DNA from: Tetragenococcus solitarius NBRC 100494
GTDB lineage: Bacteria > Bacillota > Bacilli > Lactobacillales > Enterococcaceae
Length of the DNA: 64,000 nucleotides
Direction: 5' to 3'
Assembly (NCBI RefSeq): GCF_001544195.1
Contig: NZ_BCPY01000005.1
Coordinates: 1-64,000, forward strand
Shown here: positions 55,110 through 63,204 of the stretch, one piece after another
Position numbering within the stretch: position 1 is the first letter of the stretch
Layout of the letters: every line of letters begins with the position of its first letter
Notes under the pieces: model-generated
Told to the model about the DNA's origin: nothing
Database searches by the model: none
Seen by the model: only the letters and a program-made list of their open reading frames with translations
Translations under genes and position numbers: made by a program

Positions 55110-55652
55110 TCAAGAGATCCTGTGTCTAGGCGATTTCTCTTCGATTAGTGCAATTTTTTCAAGTAAACGATCAATAGTAAAAAATGTAGTATCAATATCC
55201 ATTTTCTTATTTTTCTTATCCACAATATGAATGTATTGGTGTCCACTTTCTTCATAGTATTCGTAATAGGTGATATCAGCATAACGAATGATTTTTTCTT
55301 TTCTCAAAAAAGCTGTACGTTGTTTAACATAGTTTTCCTGAAATTCGATATAAAAGCTTTGATAAATATGACGAAGAAGCCAGCCAAAAAGCATAATCCC
55401 TATTGCAATTAAACCCAAACCCACCCCTGCCGAACTAGCAGTCTGTCCCGTCATAAAAAGGCTGCCAACCAAAAAAAGTAAAAGTAAGCCAACAGAAATG
55501 AAAATATTCGCTAAGATTAAAAAGAATTTAGGCATAAGAACTCGTTGGGAGCTTTCTACCTTATTCGGTTTTTTTCGTGCATATTTTCCGAGTAAGCCTA
55601 TTAAAAATACAACAAGTGAAGTCATAAGAAACGTGATCTGCCGCACTTTCAT
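55110..55652 (-). CDS. Hypothetical membrane protein with cytoplasmic beta domain
   Basis: A 180-residue protein not recognised by name. Three hydrophobic segments lie near residues 7-23, 44-68 and 75-95. The C-terminal half (FYIEFQENYVKQRTAFLRKEKIIRYADIT...) has alternating short strands typical of a membrane-attached PH-like domain: 'which form of the residue, in reference to a setting'. ATG follows AGAAGGTG. Single gene; no clear partner. Confidence 0.65.
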   Translation of the reverse strand: MKVRQITFLMTSLVVFLIGLLGKYARKKPNKVESSQRVLMPKFFLILANIFISVGLLLLFLVGSLFMTGQTASSAGVGLGLIAIGIMLFGWLLRHIYQSFYIEFQENYVKQRTAFLRKEKIIRYADITYYEYYEESGHQYIHIVDKKNKKMDIDTTFFTIDRLLEKIALIEEKSPRHRIS

Positions 55653-55833
55653 AAGTAAACACCTTCTTTTATCCCATCAAAAACAGAAAATTTTCAATAT
55701 TACAATAACTATATCTCTATTTAGCGCCTTTCACAAGCTACTACTCTCATAAAAACTGTAATGGACTCTTTTTGTAGGTCTATTACAGCGAGTTACTATA
55801 CATTGTCATTACTTTTTATAAGGGCGTTTACAC

Positions 55834-56712
55834 CTAAAAAGTTTGCACAAATTTTTCTACTAACTTATTAGCAGAAGGAGATAATAAGATATTCTTCTTC
55901 CAAACTAACACACAATGAGTCGTTATTTCAGGAACAATGGGTAAAAATTTGACCTTTGAAGTGTCTTTATTAGCCATTGCCCCTTTAATCGTTAAAGCTG
56001 AACCTACGTGATTTTCCACTAATGAAAAAACATTAAAGATTAAATTATATGTTCCAACAATATTTAATTCTTTATTTTGCAAAGAATCCCAGGATTTAAT
56101 CATTTGCTGAATTTCTTCTCGAGGAGAACAAAGTAAAGGAATCCCAGATAATTCTTCTATTTGAATCTTCTCTTTACCTGCTAAATAAGATTGGCTAGAA
56201 ACCATCAAGCCCCACTTTTCTTGTCTTGGTAAAACTAATTTATGATATTTCTGAGTTGAGATGGGTTCAAGCAAAATAGCCAGGTCTAACAGTCCTTTAT
56301 CTAACCTATCGACGATATCATCACTTGTGCCACTAAAAATAGAAAAAGTAACTTGCGGGTGTTCACCCACAAACTCCTCTAAGATTAACGCTAGCGTATC
56401 AGAATTATCTGCCTCTACACAACCTATACTGATATGTCCGCTGAGCAATTCCTGTTTGCGATCATCAAATTCTTTTTCAGTTTTATCATTAAGATATAAA
56501 ATATCCTCCGCTCTTTTTTTCAAAAACAAGCCGGATTCAGTTAAAAACATTTTACGATGGGTTCTTGTAAAAAGGTCCGTATCCAAGTCCTCTTCCAGAC
56601 CTTTGATTTGTCTACTTAATGTTGGCTGAGTAATATGTAATGTCTGCGCTGCTTTGGCGATACTTTGTTCTTCAGCAACAGCCAAAAAATATCTGAGTAC
56701 TCTTATTTCCAT
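55834..56712 (-). CDS. LysR family transcriptional regulator
   Basis: A 292-residue LysR protein. The winged helix is MEIRVLRYFLAVAEEQSIAKAAQTLHITQPTLSRQIKGLE at the start (core SIAKAAQTLHITQPTLSRQI). The effector domain begins near residue 92 (GHISIGCVEADN). The MEIRVLRYFLAVAEE opening is typical of a Firmicute LysR subgroup often divergent from redox or permease genes; here no divergent target is adjacent. ATG follows GGAGG. Confidence 0.9.
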   Translation of the reverse strand: MEIRVLRYFLAVAEEQSIAKAAQTLHITQPTLSRQIKGLEEDLDTDLFTRTHRKMFLTESGLFLKKRAEDILYLNDKTEKEFDDRKQELLSGHISIGCVEADNSDTLALILEEFVGEHPQVTFSIFSGTSDDIVDRLDKGLLDLAILLEPISTQKYHKLVLPRQEKWGLMVSSQSYLAGKEKIQIEELSGIPLLCSPREEIQQMIKSWDSLQNKELNIVGTYNLIFNVFSLVENHVGSALTIKGAMANKDTSKVKFLPIVPEITTHCVLVWKKNILLSPSANKLVEKFVQTF

Positions 56713-57030
56713 TGGTTTTCCTCCAACTGTTCTTGTCTTCCAACCTATCCTATAAGTTTCTATTTAATTAAATAATGAAACAAGCAAAAAAATAACGCCA
56801 CTAAAGTCGTTTCCTAGCAATCCACTCTGGGTTTTTACAGTCAAGCTTTGGTTCATTCATTTTCTTGTTTTAAGTTAAAAGAAACCTAGTGGATAGCCGG
56901 TCGATTTTTTTAAAGAAAATAATACTATTTTGTAATGACGATGAAAAAAGTTAACTTGTTAAAATAAAAAACTAAGGAGAAATGTCCGTTCCTTCTTAGT
57001 TTAACCTTATTATAAGTTTAGCATGAAATC
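56713..57030. other. Intergenic region between LysR and nth
   Basis: About 320 bp without a credible gene. The nth terminator is at 56966-57003. The rest (56760-56960) shows no repeat or promoter I can support. Confidence 0.5.
56966..57003 (-). terminator. Terminator after nth
   Basis: On the minus strand AAACTAAG-AAGG pairs with CCTTAGTTT (one bulge), followed by TTTATTTTAA. It begins 28 bp past the nth stop. Confidence 0.7.
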
Positions 57031-57726
57031 TCAAGTATTTTCTTGTGCAGCCATTTTTTTTAAAGCACTCTTAGCGATTTCATTTTCTGGCAACTTTTCT
57101 TTTATACGCTCTAAACATTGCCTATGGTCATGTTTACGTGCAACACACTGATGACGACCAAATAGCAGTATCGAATGATGAGCTGGGTACCACATTTCTT
57201 CAGGAAGTTTATCCGACATCATTTGCTCTACTTTTTGGACAGAAGCATCTTGTGGAACAAAATGCAATTTCCTTGTCACGCGTTTAATATGAGTGTCTAC
57301 AGCAAAAGCGGGAATCTCAAAACCATTGGTCAAAACAACATTTGCCGTCTTTCTACCAACACCAGGTAAGGTAGTTAAATCTTCCCGGTTATCTGGAACT
57401 TGCCCATCAAATTTTTCAAGTAACATCGCACTCATATTTTTTAAGTACTTTGATTTATTCTTATAAAGTCCAATACTTCGAATATTTTCTTCAATTTCCT
57501 CTAAAGAGGCGGATGCCATTGCTTCAGGTGTTGGAAATTTTTCAAATAATTTAGGAGTCACTTTGTTAACAGACACATCTGTTGTTTGCGCACTTAAAAG
57601 AACGGCACATAACAATTGAAAGTTTGTTTCGTGCTTTAAATCTGTTCCTAATTTTGGATAAAGCTTGTTAATTGCTTGAACGACTATTGTCGATTCTTGA
57701 TCATTTAGTAAAACCTCTTTAGACAC
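57031..57726 (-). CDS. nth: Endonuclease III-like DNA glycosylase lacking the Fe-S cluster
   Basis: A 231-residue base-excision glycosylase/lyase for oxidised pyrimidines. SAQTTDVSVNKVTP lies near residues 47-60. The helix-hairpin-helix LPGVGRKTANVVL near 113-125 contains catalytic Lys, and VDTHIKRVTRKL near 137-148 contains catalytic Asp. The usual C-terminal C-x6-C-x2-C-x5-C cluster site is reduced: only two Cys remain in HQCVARKHDHRQCLERI, so no [4Fe-4S] is expected. Start codon GTG. Confidence 0.93.
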   Translation of the reverse strand: MSKEVLLNDQESTIVVQAINKLYPKLGTDLKHETNFQLLCAVLLSAQTTDVSVNKVTPKLFEKFPTPEAMASASLEEIEENIRSIGLYKNKSKYLKNMSAMLLEKFDGQVPDNREDLTTLPGVGRKTANVVLTNGFEIPAFAVDTHIKRVTRKLHFVPQDASVQKVEQMMSDKLPEEMWYPAHHSILLFGRHQCVARKHDHRQCLERIKEKLPENEIAKSALKKMAAQENT

Positions 57727-57837
57727 GTGATCCTTCCCTTCCGTTTTTTTATAACTAAATCCTAGTCTTTTTTCATAAATACGTCAAATTTTTGCCAATA
57801 CACTATTGATAAGAGATACGTTTAACCTAAACAAAAT

Positions 57838-57890
57838 AAAGCTATTCCACCAAGATAATTTTTGTACTTTCTTGATAGAATAGCTTCATC
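57838..57890 (-). terminator. Terminator after copA
   Basis: On the minus strand AAGCTATTC-TA-TCAAGA pairs with TCTTGGTGGAATAGCTT (with G-U pairs) around a 15-base loop, followed by TATTTTG. It lies 12 bp past the copA stop. Confidence 0.75.
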
Positions 57891-57901
57891 AAACTTTTCA
57901 G

Positions 57902-60421
57902 TTAAGCGACTGCTTTTTTCACTTCACTTGTTTGTGTCTTTGTTTCTTTCATTTTAACTGGTTTAAATCCTTTCAAACGTAACGCATTTAACAGTACAGA
58001 AACCGAACTCAAACTCATCGCAGCACCGGCAAACATCGGATTGAGTAGTGGACCGCCAAATAGATGTAAGATTCCCATCGCAATTGGAATGCCAATCGTA
58101 TTATAAGCAAAGGCCCAGAATAGATTTTGTTTAATATTTTTAATCGTAGCTCGACTTAATTCAACCGCTGTGGGTACATCCATCAAGTCGCTACGCATCA
58201 ATACAACATCGGCTGATTCGATTGCTACATCAGTACCCGAACCAATGGCCACTCCTACGTTGGCTTGGGCTAAGGCTGGTGCATCGTTGATACCATCACC
58301 AACCATGGCTACCTGCAAGCCTTCATTTTGTAATTTTTGCACTTCATTGGCTTTATCTTCTGGTAAGACCTCACTAAAGACGCGGTCAATGCCCACCTGT
58401 TTGGCAATAGCTTGGGCTGTTTTGGCATTATCTCCTGTAATCATAGCTACTTGCAAGCCCATACTGTGTAATTTATCAATGGCGGCAATACTATTTTCTT
58501 TGACCGTATCTGCAACAGCGATAATCCCAATTAAACGATGGTCTGCGGCCATAAACATCGGCGTTTTTCCTTCATTGGCTAAACGATCAGAAACTTCTTG
58601 AGCATCTAACATCGCAATGTTATTTTCTATGATTAACTTCTTGTTACCTAATAAAATCGTTTTTTCATCTACGATTACTTGGATTCCTTGGCCGGGAATC
58701 GATTGAAAATCATTTACGGTTTGCAAAGCTAAATCGCGATTTTTAGCACTTTCCACAATTGCTTCACCCAATGGGTGTTCAGAGCCTGTTTCAGCGGCAG
58801 CCGCAAGTGCAAGGACAGTATCTTTTTCATACCCGCCATAATTAACAATGTCAGTCACAACTGGTTTGCCTTCGGTAATTGTTCCGGTTTTATCAAAGAC
58901 AATGGTTTGCACTTTTTGCATTTCTTCCAAGGCGTCGCCGCTTTTAATCAACACGCCATTTTCAGCACCCTTTCCGGTCCCTACCATAATGGCAGTCGGT
59001 GTTGCCAAACCTAGCGCACAAGGACAAGCAATCACTAAGACTGAGATGGTGATAGTTAAAGCAAAGACCCAAGATTCTTGACCTAAGAAGAACCAAGCAA
59101 GTCCAGAAAGAACAGCCAAACCAATGACAATTGGAACAAAAACGCCGGAAACTTTATCAGCTAATTTGGCAATCGGTGCTTTTGATCCTTGGGCATCTTC
59201 CACTAGTTTGATAATTTGCGATAAGGTCGTATCTTTGCCGACTTTTGTGGCTTTAAAACGGAAAGAGCCATTTTTGTTGATACTTGCGCCAACGACATTG
59301 TCGCCGGTTTTCTTTTCAATTGGAATACTTTCTCCGGTAATCATCGATTCATCCACCGCAGAGCTTCCTTCAACTAATACACCATCGACTGGAATTTTGT
59401 CTCCGGGACGCACCACCACGATATCGTCTGTGGTGACTTCATCAATCGAAATTTCGACCTCTTCATTATTACGGATAACACGTGCAGTTTTAGGCGCTAA
59501 CCCCATTAGTTTTTTAATCGCATCAGAAGTTTTTCCTTTGGAAACAGCTTCTAAGTATTTACCTAACGTAATTAAGGTCAAAATAACCGCTGCGGATTCA
59601 AAGTATAGATCTGGATGGCCATGATGAACTTCAACACGACCCATGGCCAAAAGAGCAGTCATAACGATTCCTTGTAAAAGGGCAGCTGTTGTCCCAATCG
59701 CAATTAAAGAGTCCATATTCGGATGTCCTTTAAAAAGCGATTTGAAACCGACCGTATAAAAAGAACGGCCTAAATAAATGACAGGCAAAGTTAGTGCTAA
59801 TTGGGTAGCTGCAAAGGCGATCATATGCTGCATCGGGTCAAGAAACTCTGGCAGCGGCAGTCCGCCAAATGGAAGCATGGGACCCATTGCAATATATAGA
59901 AGCGGCAAAGTAAAAATGGCTGACCAAATAAAGCGAATCCAGAGATTTTTCATTTGTTTTTGTTTCTTATCATTATCATCAGCAGCATCATTTGTTGGAG
60001 CTTCAACGGTTGCTTTATAACCTGCATCTTGGACCGCTTGAATAATATTCCCGGTCGTTACTGCATCCTCATCATAGCTGACATTCATTTTTTCTGTCGC
60101 TAAATTCACTGTAACTTCTTGGACACCGTCTACTTTTCCTACACTCTTTTCAATGGCTTGCACACAAGAAGCACAGGTCATCCCTTCAATTGCAAAGGTC
60201 TGTGTAGCGATATTTTTGAGTGCTTTATAACCTGCGCTCTCCACTGCACTTTCGATGTCATCCCCAGCAACAGTTGATGAATCATAGGAAACTTCCATCT
60301 TTTCTGTGGCTAAATTCACTGAAACATCATCCACACCAGCTAATTTTCCCACACTTTTTTCGACGGCTTGCACACAGGAGGCACAAGTCATCCCTTCGAT
60401 GTTATAGGTATCTTTTATCAA
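57902..60421 (-). CDS. copA: Copper-translocating P1B-type ATPase
   Basis: An 839-residue copper exporter. Two N-terminal HMA domains each carry GMTCASC (near residues 9-15 and 77-83). Eight membrane segments follow. The copper-passage motif CPC is in [15 protein letters not shown] near residue 465, the phosphorylation loop DKTGTIT near 507 and the hinge GDGINDAP near 702. Start is TTG at 60419-60421, placed by AGGAGG nine bases before it; the frame is open further up without similarity. It follows copZ by 65 bp, and cop boxes lie upstream of copZ. Confidence 0.96.
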   Translation of the reverse strand: MIKDTYNIEGMTCASCVQAVEKSVGKLAGVDDVSVNLATEKMEVSYDSSTVAGDDIESAVESAGYKALKNIATQTFAIEGMTCASCVQAIEKSVGKVDGVQEVTVNLATEKMNVSYDEDAVTTGNIIQAVQDAGYKATVEAPTNDAADDNDKKQKQMKNLWIRFIWSAIFTLPLLYIAMGPMLPFGGLPLPEFLDPMQHMIAFAATQLALTLPVIYLGRSFYTVGFKSLFKGHPNMDSLIAIGTTAALLQGIVMTALLAMGRVEVHHGHPDLYFESAAVILTLITLGKYLEAVSKGKTSDAIKKLMGLAPKTARVIRNNEEVEISIDEVTTDDIVVVRPGDKIPVDGVLVEGSSAVDESMITGESIPIEKKTGDNVVGASINKNGSFRFKATKVGKDTTLSQIIKLVEDAQGSKAPIAKLADKVSGVFVPIVIGLAVLSGLAWFFLGQESWVFALTITISVLVIACPCALGLATPTAIMVGTGKGAENGVLIKSGDALEEMQKVQTIVFDKTGTITEGKPVVTDIVNYGGYEKDTVLALAAAAETGSEHPLGEAIVESAKNRDLALQTVNDFQSIPGQGIQVIVDEKTILLGNKKLIIENNIAMLDAQEVSDRLANEGKTPMFMAADHRLIGIIAVADTVKENSIAAIDKLHSMGLQVAMITGDNAKTAQAIAKQVGIDRVFSEVLPEDKANEVQKLQNEGLQVAMVGDGINDAPALAQANVGVAIGSGTDVAIESADVVLMRSDLMDVPTAVELSRATIKNIKQNLFWAFAYNTIGIPIAMGILHLFGGPLLNPMFAGAAMSLSSVSVLLNALRLKGFKPVKMKETKTQTSEVKKAVA

Positions 60422-60486
60422 ATTGCCTCTCCTCCTAAAAAATACACGATTGAAGGAGAAAAAATCATCCTTCATTATTCACTGTT

Positions 60487-60699
60487 TTACGCTTGTTCTG
60501 CAGTATAACCTGCTTTGCTCACTGCATTTACAATTGCTGTATTCTCAACCACATCTGGATCAAATATAACAGATAAATGTTTATCTTCCACATTAGCCTT
60601 AGCCTCTTGAACACCAGTTAATTTATTAACCTCAGTTTCAATTTTTGCTTTGCAATGTGCACAAGACATATCAGGTACTAAGTAAATATTTGTATTCAT
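60487..60699 (-). CDS. copZ: Copper chaperone CopZ
   Basis: A 70-residue HMA-domain metallochaperone that carries Cu(I) to CopA or the CopY repressor. The metal site is VPDMSCAHCKAKIE (Cys-x-x-Cys near residues 11-14). VDVSL-like ANVEDKHLSVIFDP and SKAGYTAEQ complete the ferredoxin-like fold. ATG at 60697-60699 follows GGAGG by eight bases. It heads a copZ-copA operon without copY, whose product presumably acts from elsewhere. Confidence 0.94.
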   Translation of the reverse strand: MNTNIYLVPDMSCAHCKAKIETEVNKLTGVQEAKANVEDKHLSVIFDPDVVENTAIVNAVSKAGYTAEQA

Positions 60700-60832
60700 A
60701 AAAGATTCCTCCAAAAATTTTTAATTTTAAACGAGCCTACCTCATATTCCACTGTAGCTACATAGGTTAGTAAAACTATTCACTCCGTCTATTATGATAG
60801 ATAACTCATTTCTTAATTTCTAATTTTTTGTT

Positions 60833-60888
60833 TACATGTGTAATCAACTAACTATCTATAACCTACACTTTACGTTTACAATTGTCAA
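60833..60888 (-). promoter_or_regulatory. copZA promoter with two CopY-type cop boxes
   Basis: TACATGTGTA at 60833-60842 is an exact match to the cop box TACAnnTGTA. TACAATTGTC at 60877-60886 matches at nine of ten positions. On the minus strand the second box overlaps a perfect -35 TTGACA (60883-60888), with a weak -10 TAGGTT (60860-60865) 17 bp away. The first box would lie in the early transcribed region. This is the double-operator layout of CopY-controlled genes. Confidence 0.8.
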
Positions 60889-60930
60889 TACTAAAATAAA
60901 ATATTTTTGTTCTATTTACAATATAGTTAT

Positions 60931-60979
60931 TAAAAAAACAGTAATTTCACTGCCACTTAAAGGCTTTATGAAATTACTG
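60931..60979 (-). terminator. Terminator of the decayed redox operon
   Basis: On the minus strand CAGTAATTTCA pairs perfectly with TGAAATTACTG around a 19-base loop, followed by TTTTTTTAATA. It lies 77 bp past the end of the SDR remnant, marking the operon's old 3' end. Confidence 0.88.
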
Positions 60980-61055
60980 CTTTAGATTATAAGTTTATAT
61001 TGCGACTATTAAAGAATTCATTTTACTAATATCCAAATACATGAAAGCATAATTT

Positions 61056-61195
61056 TTATTGCGCTTGTGTCATCGAGATAACTGCTATTTCGTTCATCCC
61101 AACATTCTGTATTTCTGAAATGATAAATAATACAGCTCTTGCAACTGTGTCCGGTGTAACACCAACCTTATGGCTTCTTGAATGCTTTCTTTTAT
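61056..61195 (-). pseudogene. Short-chain dehydrogenase remnant (C-terminal part)
   Basis: On the minus strand a frame of about 46 codons ends HKVGVTPDTVARAVLFIIS then EIQNVGMNEIAVISMTQAQ and a stop. This matches the C-terminus of classical SDR oxidoreductases (I-x-P-x-x-VA-x-AV-x-F, NEI-x-I-P). Nothing upstream between it and the carboxymuconolactone gene codes for the Rossmann domain or catalytic Tyr-Lys, and stops interrupt the frame. It is a truncated relic. Confidence 0.7.
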
Positions 61196-61284
61196 CTAGG
61201 ATTTTGAAAAGAAACGAAGTCTCAGATACATATCCTTAACCTTATTTTTACTAGGTCTTGCTGGTAAAATAATTTTCTACAAAA

Positions 61285-61605
61285 TTATTCATCTTCATCA
61301 AAAATTTCTTTAGCCAAATTAAATGCCGACCACGCTTTAGGCCATCCCGTATAAAATGCTAAATGAGTAATGACTTCAACAATTTCTTCTTTGGTCACGC
61401 CATTTTGTTTGGCCATATTTAAATGTGCTTCTAACTGCGGGACACCTTGCGTTAATAAACTTGCCACAGTAATTAAGCTACGATCCCGTGGTGACAACTG
61501 TTTTTCTCTATCCCACACTTCACCAAATAGAACATCATCATTTAATGCTGCAAATTGTGGGGCAAAATCACCTAGGCTGTCGCGTCCTGCTGTTTGTTTT
61601 GCCAT
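61285..61605 (-). CDS. Carboxymuconolactone decarboxylase family protein
   Basis: A 106-residue AhpD-like/CMD-domain protein. LSPRDRSLITVASLLTQG near residues 38-55 and HLNMAKQNGVTKEEIVEVITHLAFYTGWP near 61-89 (core GVTKEEIVEVITHLAFYTGWP in part) are conserved. No CxxC pair is present, so it is not a classical peroxidase. The family often sits beside a cupin, as here (17-bp gap). Role unknown, probably in small-molecule redox or detoxification. Confidence 0.88.
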   Translation of the reverse strand: MAKQTAGRDSLGDFAPQFAALNDDVLFGEVWDREKQLSPRDRSLITVASLLTQGVPQLEAHLNMAKQNGVTKEEIVEVITHLAFYTGWPKAWSAFNLAKEIFDEDE

Positions 61606-61622
61606 AATAAATCTCTCCTTAT

Positions 61623-62036
61623 TTATTTTCCTAATTGGTCATAAATATCCTCGCTAACTGGTTCTAGCCATTCTGGCGTTCCTGCTGTAATCGCAATATG
61701 TTCAAACCAGCTATCTTTGGTTGCGCCATGCCAATGTTTGATTCCATCATGAGTCACCACAACATCACCAGCTTGTAAGAATTGAGCTTTCTCACCATCT
61801 TCTTGATACCAGCCTTCACCGCCTGTGACAAGTAAAATTTGGTAACCGTCATGGTGAATATGCCAGTTATTACGACAACCTGGTTCAAAAGTAACATTTC
61901 CCACGCCTACATTTACATCTGGATCAGCTACTAGTGTATTCATATAACTTTGCCCGATAAAATATTGAGCAAATGCATCATTTTTTTCTCCGCTTGAAAA
62001 GATAATCCCATCTTTTACTTCTTCATTTTTTACCAT
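61623..62036 (-). CDS. Cupin domain protein
   Basis: A 137-residue single-cupin protein. Motif 1 NNWHIHHDGYQILLVTGGEGWYQEDG lies near residues 56-81 (metal ligands in HIHHDGYQ), and motif 2 GDVVVTHDGIKHWHGA near 92-107. The form matches cupins paired with carboxymuconolactone decarboxylase-like proteins in lactobacilli. ATG at 62036 follows GGAGGG by eight bases; upstream in-frame sequence belongs to a relic of another gene. Confidence 0.88.
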   Translation of the reverse strand: MVKNEEVKDGIIFSSGEKNDAFAQYFIGQSYMNTLVADPDVNVGVGNVTFEPGCRNNWHIHHDGYQILLVTGGEGWYQEDGEKAQFLQAGDVVVTHDGIKHWHGATKDSWFEHIAITAGTPEWLEPVSEDIYDQLGK

Positions 62037-62039
62037 TTG

Positions 62040-62408
62040 GTTTTCCCTCCATGTTTCCATATTGAATAAGCCAATGATTAATAGCTTCATCTGTTTTATA
62101 GACTTTAGAGTTGTGTACAGCTAAAGCAACCATGATTTTTTTCCGTCACATCATAAGTTCCAAAAAATGGATGACGACCTCGGCATCCCCCATGCCAATT
62201 AAGAAAACCGAAAAAAAGCACAGGTTCTTTTTTCTATCTCTTGAAAAAGAGTATTAAATGTCGGTCTATTTTGCATCTCATGCTCTTTCTCAACCATCTC
62301 TAAGTAACGTCTAGGATATTTTTTATCTGGAGATAATTCAACAATTTTCTCATGCACCAAATTCTCATGTTTTCTAGAAAAATAGACCATTTTAGACAAT
62401 CTCTTCAC
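62040..62408 (-). pseudogene. Flavodoxin pseudogene, fragmented
   Basis: On the minus strand, MVYFSRKHENLV opens like a flavodoxin, then jumps to HEKIVELSPDKKYPRRYLEMVEKEHEMQNRPTF, which resembles the later YPxxYxE...RP region, so an internal piece is missing. The frame stops after 69 codons at 62199. A second frame, 62040-62150, encodes VALAVHNSKVYKTDEAINHWLIQYG, matching the flavodoxin C-terminus (GLAVHxS...I..WL). At least one frameshift and deletions are needed to join them. Part of the redox cluster with the cupin and CMD genes. Confidence 0.65.
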
Positions 62409-62411
62409 CTC

Positions 62412-62460
62412 AAAAAAGCTGTAACTGACTTATTCTATAAGTTCATGTTACAGCTTTTTA
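62412..62460. terminator. Terminator hairpin after the YbaK gene region
   Basis: AAAAGCTGTAAC pairs with GTTACAGCTTTT around a 21-base loop, with A and T tracts on both sides. It lies between the YbaK gene and the flavodoxin relic. Confidence 0.8.
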
Positions 62461-62461
62461 T

Positions 62462-62748
62462 TAGATATAACCATTACTTTTTATGCAAGGGGCCATGCTT
62501 TGAAGGCTTGTAAAAGTTTTTATCTCCATTTATTAACTAAAATAATAATGGACAGCTGATTATCAGCTTAAAATGATCAATAAGCTGTTGCAGTATTACT
62601 ATCTGCCATTGGAGACTTAATTCTCAGTGCTAATCTTATATAACTTTCTACGAATAAAAAAAGATTAAAGATTAGATGGAGCTGAAATATTCAGTTTTTC
62701 CGAAATCATTGTCATAAGAAAGACACAATAGAAGATATGTATCATCGA
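62462..62748. other. Gene-free stretch between terminator and YbaK gene
   Basis: About 290 bp with stops in all frames. On the minus strand a short run reads LRIKSPMADSNTATAY before a stop, which might be a relic of another gene, but the family is not identifiable. No promoter or repeat recognised. Confidence 0.4.
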
Positions 62749-63204
62749 CTAACTTTTATCAACCAATAAATCAGCTACAGTTGGCTGGATTAACGCAATT
62801 AAATCATTGATCGCAATAATTACACTCTTATCTAACTCGCCTGCTGAAACGACAACCTTTTGATAATTATTTATTTTCTGATCAAAAAACATGGGGTATT
62901 CTGGATGATGAAGATAAATACCAATAGGCGTATTGGCACCGTGCGGATAGCCGGTGGTTTTCATCACATAGTCCATAGGGGGCAAACCGACTTTTCGATT
63001 TTTGGATATGGAAGCAGCTTTTTTATAATCAAGCCGAGAGTTTAAAGGCACTAAAGCAATCGTTGGACCGGTTTTGTTTCCTTTAAGTACTAATGTCTTA
63101 AAAATCGGCGTTTCCTCTGTATCAATTTTTTCCGAAGAAAATTTATAAGACTGATAATTGATGTTTTCTTCATCTAAAAATTGTTCAACTTCATTTTTAG
63201 GCAT
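62749..63204 (-). CDS. YbaK/EbsC-like aminoacyl-tRNA deacylase
   Basis: A 151-residue YbaK-domain protein. FKTLVLKGNKTGPTIALVPLNSRLDYKKAA near residues 35-64 contains the catalytic Lys region (KTLVLKG). MKTTGYPHGANTPIG near 100-114 is the conserved GxxPGGxxPxG-type loop. YbaK hydrolyses Cys-tRNA(Pro); EbsC is the enterococcal relative. This copy differs from the canonical loop (YPHGANTPIG), so specificity is uncertain. ATG follows AGAAGGAAG. Confidence 0.88.
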   Translation of the reverse strand: MPKNEVEQFLDEENINYQSYKFSSEKIDTEETPIFKTLVLKGNKTGPTIALVPLNSRLDYKKAASISKNRKVGLPPMDYVMKTTGYPHGANTPIGIYLHHPEYPMFFDQKINNYQKVVVSAGELDKSVIIAINDLIALIQPTVADLLVDKS

